Of a DNA stretch of 6,200 bases, positions 1 through 5,193 are shown piece after piece. Both the position numbers and the translations under genes were made by a program. Within the stretch, counting starts at the first letter, position 1; the number at the start of each line of letters is the position of its first letter. The notes beneath the pieces are model-generated. The model made no database searches and was not told the origin of the DNA. It saw only the letters and a program-made list of their open reading frames with translations. The stretch spans positions 1 through 6,200 of the forward strand of contig SLGR01000196.1 in the NCBI GenBank assembly GCA_007136585.1, given 5' to 3'. The stretch is from Candidatus Sumerlaeota bacterium. GTDB taxonomy: Bacteria; CG03; SLGR01.

Positions 1-553
1 CTGAAGTTATTAAAAGTCCTGTAAGAAAAAGGTTCACAGAAAGACTGAACTCACCCATAGATACCAGCGTGGCGGGGTTTGAGACTATCATCCCCGCCTC
101 CTGGAAGCCTATGAAGGCTATAAATAAACCAATACCTGCGGCCACGGCATTCCTTAATGGGAAAGGTATTGCCTTTACTATGTATGTCCTTACTTTTAAA
201 AGGGTCAGAAGTATGAATATTAGACCCGAGAGAAAAACCGCCCCCAGGGCGGTCTGCCATTCTATCCCCTGACCTATCACCAGGGTATAGGTAAAGAAGG
301 CGTTTATCCCCATGCCCGGGGCAAGGCCGAAAGGAAGGTTAGAGTAAAGCCCCATAAGCACAGAGCTTAAGGCGCAGACAAGAACCGTAGCCGAAAGCAC
401 GCCGCTGTAGCTCATACCCGAGGCCGAGAGTATCTGGGGGTTTACGAAAATAATGTAGCTCATAGTAAGGAATGTCGTGCAACCTGCTATAACCTCCCTT
501 CCGGGTGTGGTATTGTTTTCCTTAAGCCTGAAAAGTTTATTTAGAGTGTCCAC
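1..553 (-). CDS. NCS2/AzgA-family purine (guanine/hypoxanthine/adenine) permease, N-terminal part, truncated by window end
   Basis: Inner-membrane nucleobase:cation symporter of the NCS2 superfamily, AzgA/PbuG/GhxP branch, which imports hypoxanthine, guanine or adenine for salvage. I translated it by hand from the minus strand. About 184 codons lie in the window, against a usual family length of roughly 430-450, so the C-terminal part is beyond position 1. The N-terminus (LNKLFRLKENNTT, then REVIAG and TTFLTMSYIIFVNPQIL at about residues 26-42) is typical of the family. The segment NLPFGLAPGMGINAFFTY (about residues 72-89) is the conserved half-helix region that helps form the substrate site. 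Several hydrophobic helices follow. The start is GTG at 553-551. It is the first possible start, because the in-frame TAA of the upstream gene (559-557) lies just before it, and the protein begins where family members begin. No Shine-Dalgarno is visible, so translation is probably coupled to the upstream gene. The exact base transported cannot be told from this part. Confidence 0.92.
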   Translation of the reverse strand, partial: MDTLNKLFRLKENNTTPGREVIAGCTTFLTMSYIIFVNPQILSASGMSYSGVLSATVLVCALSSVLMGLYSNLPFGLAPGMGINAFFTYTLVIGQGIEWQTALGAVFLSGLIFILLTLLKVRTYIVKAIPFPLRNAVAAGIGLFIAFIGFQEAGMIVSNPATLVSMGEFSLSVNLFLTGLLITS

Positions 554-556
554 GGG

Positions 557-799
557 TTATGCTGTAATTACAAGGGCAACCCAGGGAACGAGGGAAAAAA
601 CAAAGATAAGTATCTTATATAGGCCTATAAAAGAATAGAAGATTATATCAAAGGCCTTCCGGTCTATATCAAACCATCTGCTGTGTATACCGTATATAAA
701 ATCCCTTAATGATATCCAGAGTATGAACGTAAGTAGAAGAACCCCGGCGTTTAGAATAACGCACCACATAAAAAAACCTCTTAGTGACTGTAAATTCAT
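557..799 (-). CDS. Small two-helix membrane protein, DUF6868-like
   Basis: An 80-residue protein with two hydrophobic helices, at about residues 10-30 (MWCVILNAGVLLLTFILWIS) and 53-79 (IIFYSFIGLYKILIFVFSLV and following). A short polar stretch between them carries the pattern IHSRWFDIDRKAFD. That pattern, together with the GLYKI and NxG/VPxxAL elements, matches my memory of the DUF6868 family of unknown function. The start ATG (799-797) is well supported by an AGGAGG 9 nt upstream. The TAA stop is followed after 3 nt by the GTG of the purine permease. The context suggests a small partner or assembly factor for that permease, in the way that DUF485 or DUF997 proteins precede some sodium symporters; this role is inference. 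Identity as a real gene is secure from the ribosome-binding site, coding pattern and tight spacing. The family name is from recognition only. Confidence 0.85.
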   Translation of the reverse strand: MNLQSLRGFFMWCVILNAGVLLLTFILWISLRDFIYGIHSRWFDIDRKAFDIIFYSFIGLYKILIFVFSLVPWVALVITA

Positions 800-808
800 A
801 TCATTTTT

Positions 809-814
809 CCTCCT
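809..814 (-). promoter_or_regulatory. Strong ribosome-binding site of the DUF6868-like gene
   Basis: AGGAGG on the minus strand, 9 nt before the ATG at 799. It fixes the start of the small membrane protein and, given that the permease downstream has no visible site of its own, probably drives ribosome entry for both genes. The 100-bp gap it sits in (800-899) shows no convincing terminator or promoter. Confidence 0.75.
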
Positions 815-899
815 TATTACGGCAGGGCCGCATCTATTTTTCCTTAATTCTTAAATCAGAGTTTAACCTTACAGATTGAGGCCGTAGAAAATATGCCTT

Positions 900-2315
900 T
901 TATTTCTCATTATGCAGCTGGTCTTTAATATTTTCAAGAAACGGGCAATCCAACCCTTTTGAATAATATTTTTCAAAATACTCCAGAGCTTTTTCCCTCT
1001 CTTCCATATCCAGATATACTTGAGCAAGCATTGCATTGACATAGATAAACAAATTTTTATCCTCTTCAATAGCGTAATCAGGAATACCCAGCAATATTTC
1101 TTTTATTTTTTCCAGCTCTCCTCTTAAATATTTAATTCTAGAAAGATGGAAAAGACTCCAATAACTGCGTGGGTCTCTCTCTAAAATTGAATTTAAAATT
1201 TTTTCAGCCTCCTCCGGGTCCCCTTTCCTATAATAAACTGCGGCGTACTCTCTAAGGGTCCAACTGTACTCTTCCCAGGTTTCAAAACCGTCCTCATCGT
1301 CAATTATTTCCTCCAAAACACTTAAGGCCCGGTCATGGCAGCCTCCCCGGGAATATATATTAGCAAGTCTCCTCCGCATCCAGTATTGATTCAACTCTCT
1401 GGTCTCTATCACTTCAAGATATTTTTCTGCTTCTTCATTTTTTTCTTCTCTCATAAGGAGATCAATAAATTCAAAAAGCGTATGCAGGTACTCCTCCTCG
1501 GTCTCAAACCTTTCCTCATCATCAATTATATCTTCAAGTATTGATAAGGCCCGGCCGGACTCCCTTTTAAGGGCGCTTATACGGGCAAGAAGACGGAAAA
1601 CCCAGCCCTCCTCAGGGTCTCTGTCCAATATCAGCTCAAGGTATTGACCGGCCTCTTTTACTCTATCCTCTTCCAGAAGGAGATGGATATAATCGTGAAG
1701 TGTATGCAGGTAATCCTCCTCGGTCTCAAACCCGTCCTCATCATCAACTATATCTTCAAGTATGGATATGGCCCGGCGGGAATCCCCTTTGAGGGCGCTT
1801 ATACGGGCAAGTTCCCGGAAAACCCAGCCCTCATCAGGGTCTCTGGAGACTATCAGCTCAAGGTATTGACCGGCCTCTTTTACTCTATCCTCCTCTATAA
1901 GGAGATGAACGTAGTCGTAAAGGGTATAAAGGTACTCCTCCTGGGTCTCAAACCCGGCCTCATCATCAACTATATCTTCAAGAATGGATAAGGCCCGGCC
2001 GGTCTCACCCTTAAGGGCGCTTATACGGGCAAGTTCACTGAGTGCCCTGCGGTTCTGAGGATCTATCCTGAGTATTTCCTGAATGAGTTCAGCGGCATCT
2101 TCATATTCGCCTGACTCGTAGCTCCTGCCGGCAAGTACATATAACTGTTCCTTCCACATCTCCTCTATACCGGGAGGTCTCCTGCGCAGAGAGTGCCTGA
2201 AATAGATAGCTGCGAGTATTAAAAATCCTGCTGTCAGGGATAAAATCAGAAGTTTTTTCTTAAGTTCCATTAGATATTTTTTATAAAACCGTGTCCAACA
2301 CGAACTCTCCCGCAT
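900..2315 (-). CDS. Signal-anchored TPR repeat protein, LapB-like architecture
   Basis: A 471-residue protein of unknown exact role. An N-terminal hydrophobic helix (about residues 21-39, LLILSLTAGFLILAAIYF) is followed by a basic patch (RHSLRRR), then tetratricopeptide helices to the end. A canonical TPR (about residues 54-87) is followed by four tandem 74-residue modules at 94-167, 168-241, 242-315 and 316-389, each with two helical hairpins and a conserved acidic DDExxFET segment, then a decayed fifth module. Helix, basic patch and paired TPRs recall LapB/YciM, which controls LPS synthesis in E. coli, but the rubredoxin-like C-terminus with its two CxxC pairs is absent (a single Cys in the last 30 residues). 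The position next to glycan genes supports an assembly scaffold role; this is inference. The start is uncertain: ATG at 2315 has only a weak AAAGAG upstream, and ATG at 2270 (MELKKKLL) gives a cleaner anchor but lacks any Shine-Dalgarno. With the later start, the 5-bp hairpin at 2290-2302 would lie in the leader. The last third is much AT-richer than the rest. Confidence 0.88.
   Translation of the reverse strand: MRESSCWTRFYKKYLMELKKKLLILSLTAGFLILAAIYFRHSLRRRPPGIEEMWKEQLYVLAGRSYESGEYEDAAELIQEILRIDPQNRRALSELARISALKGETGRALSILEDIVDDEAGFETQEEYLYTLYDYVHLLIEEDRVKEAGQYLELIVSRDPDEGWVFRELARISALKGDSRRAISILEDIVDDEDGFETEEDYLHTLHDYIHLLLEEDRVKEAGQYLELILDRDPEEGWVFRLLARISALKRESGRALSILEDIIDDEERFETEEEYLHTLFEFIDLLMREEKNEEAEKYLEVIETRELNQYWMRRRLANIYSRGGCHDRALSVLEEIIDDEDGFETWEEYSWTLREYAAVYYRKGDPEEAEKILNSILERDPRSYWSLFHLSRIKYLRGELEKIKEILLGIPDYAIEEDKNLFIYVNAMLAQVYLDMEEREKALEYFEKYYSKGLDCPFLENIKDQLHNEK
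1149..2036 (-). repeat. Four tandem 222-bp coding repeats (74-residue double-TPR modules)
   Basis: The units lie at 2036-1815, 1814-1593, 1592-1371 and 1370-1149, inside the TPR gene and in frame. By hand alignment, units 1 and 2 share about 60 of 74 residues. Units 2 and 3 share about 43 of 74, with most of the agreement in the first half (ARISALK, ISILEDI or LSILEDI, DDE..FETEE). Unit 4 keeps mainly the RALSVLE and DDEDGFET positions. Long identical DNA words recur between units, for example around the ARISALK codons and the tract encoding EEDRVKEAGQYLEL in units 1 and 2. This indicates recent duplication or gene conversion, older toward the 3' end. Confidence 0.9.
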
Positions 2316-2332
2316 AATAAGGAAACTCTTTA

Positions 2333-2338
2333 ATCATA
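2333..2338 (-). promoter_or_regulatory. Possible -10 box upstream of the TPR gene (weak)
   Basis: TATGAT on the minus strand, one base from the bacterial -10 consensus, in an AT-rich stretch of the gap between the ABC transporter and the TPR gene. No good -35 box lies 16-18 nt upstream. A second candidate, TATACT at 2417-2422 with a TG one base upstream (extended -10 form), lies farther up in the same gap. Either could start a separate TPR transcript. Both rest on short matches only. Confidence 0.2.
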
Positions 2339-2380
2339 AAATCTAAACCTGAAACGCGCATGACCGTGCAGGCAATCTAT

Positions 2381-2417
2381 TCTCCCGCAGGTTTTTCTTA
2401 AGCCTGCGCCCGGGAGA
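2381..2417. other. Imperfect inverted repeat in the gap after the ABC transporter gene
   Basis: TCTCCCGCAGG (2381-2391) pairs with CCTGC (2403-2407) and GGGAGA (2412-2417), giving an 11-bp GC-rich stem with a 4-nt bulge (2408-2411) and an 11-nt loop. It begins about 30 nt after the transporter stop codon. Neither strand has a T-run after the stem, so it is not a classic intrinsic terminator. It could be an mRNA 3'-end stabiliser, a factor-dependent terminator or an operator. Confidence 0.45.
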
Positions 2418-2448
2418 GTATAACAGAACAACTCACCGTCACAGAAGA

Positions 2449-4266
2449 TCAATTTTTACCACGCGGGTCCGCTTTTGCCATAGATCGGAATACTTTATTT
2501 TTTTTAATAAGCTCACTGTATGTGCCGTCTGCCGTTATTTCCCCGTTCTCAAGAAGGTAAATAATATCACACTCCTTTACCGTTGTAAGGCGGTGGGCTA
2601 TCATAATCAGGGTCTTTGTTGAAGCTATATTTTTTATCGCCTCAAATACAGCGGCTTCGGTGGTACCGTCCAGAGCGCTGGTCGCCTCGTCAAGAACGAG
2701 AACTTCCGGGTCGTGATAAACCGCCCGGGCTATACCTATCCTCTGCCGCTGGCCCCCGCTTAAGCGTATCCCGCGTTCTCCGATAAGCGTATCGTATTTA
2801 TCCGGAAGTTTGTTCTCCACAAAATCATCTATCCTGGCTATTCTTGCCGCTTTCCTGATCCTATCCATATCCACTTTACTTTCCGGAACCCCGAAAGCGA
2901 TATTGGCGGCGACCGTCTCATCCTGAAGATATATTTCCTGCGGGATGTACCCTAGGCTCCGCTGCCAGTTCTTCAGGTTATGCTCTGTTACAGGAGTTCC
3001 ATCGGCAAATATCCTTCCGGAGCCGGGAGTGAGAAGCCCCAGGATTATATCGGCAAGGGTCGTCTTCCCGGAACCTGTCTCCCCGACAAAAGCTACTGAG
3101 GAAGAAGCCTTGATCTCCAGTGAGAGGTTCTCTATTACAGGCTCTGAATTTCCGGGATAGGCAAAGGTTATATCCTCCAGCCTGAGAGATTCCCTGAGTT
3201 TTATCGGCAGGACCGCCCGGGAAACGGAAGGTTTTTCAAGACGGGGCTCATCTTTAGAGCAAAGGTCCCTGTAGAGTGTGTTTACCGTATGAGCGTTAAA
3301 TTTTATGGTGGTTATATTCCTGAAAATAGCCTGCAGGGCCGGCATAAGCCGGTGGGTCCCGAAAGCATACAGGCCCACCACGGGAATAACCGCAGAGAGT
3401 TCTCTTCCGGCCGCCATAAGGTAGAGAACTATGAGCATTATCCCTCCGAAAGCCACAACTTCCATAAGGTAATGGGGTATCTCGGAAGTTGTCTTGTAAG
3501 AGGCAAGGTATTTCTCATACTCCGAGGTAGGGCGGGAGAAACGGTTTAAGAAGACCTCTTCACACCCCATAAGCTTGAGCTGTTTTATCCCTCCGAAAGC
3601 CTCGGAGACGCTTTTATATTTAAGCAGGTTCTTTTCAAATCTAAGCCTCCCGCTCGTCTCCATTCTCCTTTTTACCGTCCTGAATATGACCGTGTAGGCC
3701 CCGCCTAGAACGGATATTACAGTAAGGGCAAGAAGAGGATCAGTAATAAATAAAAGTATGATTATAAGGAGAGATACTATCGCCTTTGAAGCCGTGTACA
3801 TGACAGGAAACATAACCCCGTTAACAACCTGCTGGACTTCCGACAGAATATTCTTTCCCAGGTCCGCGGAGTTTTTATCAAGAAAAAAAACATAGGGTTT
3901 GTATATGTACCTGCTCATAAGGCGCCTGGATATCCTGAAGTTCTGGCCCCCGGTAAAACGGTACATACCCCAGAGAGTAAGTGATTTAAGAATGTTTCCG
4001 GCTATGAGTATAAGAAGAACTGCCAGCCCGATGAAGATAAGGAAGCTATTGGGGGTTGTAAAATTAAATAAGGTATAGAGAAACCTTAAAAAAGAGTTCC
4101 TGTAAATAACCCCGGGATCAGTAATTACGGAGAGAAAAGGCATTATCGAGGCTACCCCGGCGGCCTCGATAAAAGCGGTCAGGGTCATAAGCACAAAGAG
4201 AACGTAAAGTTTTAAACGCTCGGCCGGGGTGAGTATCCGGAAAAGTTTCTTTATTGTTTCAATCAA
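2449..4266 (-). CDS. ABC transporter, fused permease and ATPase, PglK/MsbA-type lipid-linked glycan flippase
   Basis: A 605-residue half-transporter, expected to work as a homodimer in the inner membrane and to flip a lipid-linked oligosaccharide or a similar lipid using ATP. The exporter-type membrane domain covers about residues 1-335, with helices near 19-44, 74-97, 150-172, 176-196, 266-286 and 290-310. The ATPase domain covers about 360-600, with A-loop Tyr370, Walker A GETGSGKTT (395-403), Q-loop Gln443, signature LSGGQ (502-506), Walker B VLVLDE (522-527), D-loop SALD (530-533) and switch His558. All catalytic elements are intact. The membrane domain resembles Campylobacter PglK, including its start (KLFRILT), the FIE/MPF segment in helix 1 and the YAF..HRLMPA stretch near 300-310, which suggests an oligosaccharide substrate rather than a drug. 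The start is TTG (4266-4264), preceded by AGAAGGA. The gene lies 42 bp after the response regulator, likely in the same transcript as it and the Wzy/WaaL gene. The substrate is not provable from sequence. Confidence 0.93.
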   Translation of the reverse strand: MIETIKKLFRILTPAERLKLYVLFVLMTLTAFIEAAGVASIMPFLSVITDPGVIYRNSFLRFLYTLFNFTTPNSFLIFIGLAVLLILIAGNILKSLTLWGMYRFTGGQNFRISRRLMSRYIYKPYVFFLDKNSADLGKNILSEVQQVVNGVMFPVMYTASKAIVSLLIIILLFITDPLLALTVISVLGGAYTVIFRTVKRRMETSGRLRFEKNLLKYKSVSEAFGGIKQLKLMGCEEVFLNRFSRPTSEYEKYLASYKTTSEIPHYLMEVVAFGGIMLIVLYLMAAGRELSAVIPVVGLYAFGTHRLMPALQAIFRNITTIKFNAHTVNTLYRDLCSKDEPRLEKPSVSRAVLPIKLRESLRLEDITFAYPGNSEPVIENLSLEIKASSSVAFVGETGSGKTTLADIILGLLTPGSGRIFADGTPVTEHNLKNWQRSLGYIPQEIYLQDETVAANIAFGVPESKVDMDRIRKAARIARIDDFVENKLPDKYDTLIGERGIRLSGGQRQRIGIARAVYHDPEVLVLDEATSALDGTTEAAVFEAIKNIASTKTLIMIAHRLTTVKECDIIYLLENGEITADGTYSELIKKNKVFRSMAKADPRGKN

Positions 4267-4268
4267 TA

Positions 4269-4304
4269 TGCCGGTTTCCTTCTAACGGTATATCCTTCCC
4301 GGCA
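4269..4304 (-). promoter_or_regulatory. Ribosome-binding site within a potential hairpin loop ahead of the ABC transporter
   Basis: On the minus strand TGCCGG (4304-4299) and CCGGCA (4274-4269) can form a 6-bp stem whose 24-nt loop holds two purine-rich tracts, GAAGGA and AGAAGGA. The second is the likely Shine-Dalgarno for the TTG start 2 nt beyond the stem. Such a structure could tune translation of a gene with a weak start codon. It is seen by eye only, and the stem is short. Confidence 0.4.
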
Positions 4305-4308
4305 GGGT

Positions 4309-5193
4309 TCAGACCCCCGGGGCAGAGGATCGTTCAATGGTTATTGAAGTGTCAGCTGCCAGAATCTCTGTTACCAGAAGATCCCGTTCGGGAAAAGGCT
4401 CTGGGTTACCGGTCCTTTTTAAATTTATAACCCCGATTACCTCTCCCCTTATTATCATCGGAACGCTCATACCTGTCAGGATCTCCTCATATTTTTTCAT
4501 CTTCCTGAACCAGGGTTCGGATGTCACGTTTTCATCCACGAGTATAGAACTCCTTGTTTCCATAGCCCGTCCGCATACCCTCTCGCCGGGGTTAACCCGC
4601 GCACCCCTTACTTTATCCCGGCGCGAACCGGCGGCGCTTCTTACCACAAGTTCTCCGGTGCTCTTATCAGTAAGCATAAGAGAGCCACCATCTGCCCTTA
4701 CCGTGTTTACTGCAACCTTCAGAATAAAATCAAGTATATCGTCAAGTTTCTCCGTAGAGGTCATAGCCCTTGAGGCCTTATGGAGGGCTATGAGGCTCTC
4801 AAGCTGGCCGCTTCCTGTCTCAAGCCTTAGTATCTGTTTTGCCTTATCAACGGCAGTAAGAAGCTCTTTTTTATCAAAGGGTTTAAAGACATAGCAGCAG
4901 GCCCCTTTTCTGAGAGCGTCAAAGGCGGCGCTCTTATCTTTCATTGTGCTTGATATTATGACCTCGGTATCCGGATGCCTCTCCCTTATAAGACCGGTAA
5001 GCTCAATGCCGTCCATGGACGGCATCACTATATCAACTACGGCCACCCTGAACCTCTCCTTCTCAAGTAATTCCAGGGCCTCACGGGCTCCCGAAGCCTG
5101 CGTTACGCTGTACCCTGCGGACTTAAGTATTACTCCAAGAAGCCTGCGTATATATTTTTCATCGTCAACTACAAGTATCTTTTCAGCTATCAT
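4309..5193 (-). CDS. Response regulator with receiver and GAF domains, no DNA-binding domain
   Basis: A 294-residue cytoplasmic signalling protein. Residues 1-122 are a receiver (REC) domain with the full active site: acidic pair Asp10/Asp11, phospho-acceptor Asp54 (VVDIVMPSMDG), switch Ser82 and Lys104 (FKPFD). A linker helix (about 123-145) leads to a GAF domain at about 147-288 (DDILDFILKVAVNTVRADGG; later VPMIIRGEVIGVINLKR), a typical small-ligand or protein-binding sensor fold. There is no helix-turn-helix, kinase, GGDEF or EAL domain, so the output is probably by protein contact, with phosphorylation and a GAF ligand as two inputs. No histidine kinase is in the window. The ATG at 5193 has GGAAGGA upstream and overlaps the end of the glycan polymerase/ligase gene by 11 bp, so translation is likely coupled. 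Sitting between that gene and the flippase, it may control export or polymerisation of the glycan; this is inference from position. Confidence 0.92.
   Translation of the reverse strand: MIAEKILVVDDEKYIRRLLGVILKSAGYSVTQASGAREALELLEKERFRVAVVDIVMPSMDGIELTGLIRERHPDTEVIISSTMKDKSAAFDALRKGACCYVFKPFDKKELLTAVDKAKQILRLETGSGQLESLIALHKASRAMTSTEKLDDILDFILKVAVNTVRADGGSLMLTDKSTGELVVRSAAGSRRDKVRGARVNPGERVCGRAMETRSSILVDENVTSEPWFRKMKKYEEILTGMSVPMIIRGEVIGVINLKRTGNPEPFPERDLLVTEILAADTSITIERSSAPGV

Noticed and set aside
69-272. Open frames on both strands inside the permease region
   Set aside because: The true frame is the minus-strand permease starting at GTG 553; these are out-of-frame shadows.
796-804. Minimal ATG-ATA-TGA frame overlapping the start of the DUF6868-like gene
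   Set aside because: Its ATG is only 4 nt from the AGGAGG, while the gene's own ATG is at a proper 9 nt; it is most likely chance.
869-1069. Minus-strand frame of 66 codons at the 3' end of the TPR gene
   Set aside because: It overlaps the TPR gene in another frame in the AT-rich section, is Lys/Ile-rich, and lacks a ribosome-binding site.
1644-1991. Plus-strand open frame of 115 codons with internal repeats
   Set aside because: It is the antisense shadow of the tandem TPR modules; its repetition mirrors the real gene and it has no ribosome-binding site or family resemblance.
2290-2302. CGTGT-CCA-ACACG palindrome, considered as a terminator or operator
   Set aside because: A 5-bp stem with a 3-nt loop and no T-run is too small to call; it lies within the TPR coding sequence if the longer start is used.
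2281-2337. Minus-strand 18-codon frame (MIKEFPYYAGEFVLDTVL) ending 10 nt before the internal ATG at 2270, considered as a leader peptide
   Set aside because: It has no Shine-Dalgarno, its ATG overlaps the possible -10 box, and there are no regulatory codon runs.
4337-4894. Plus-strand open frame of 185 codons
   Set aside because: It runs antisense to the GAF and receiver coding region, is Ser/Leu/Ile-rich low-complexity as expected of a shadow frame, and has no domain signature.
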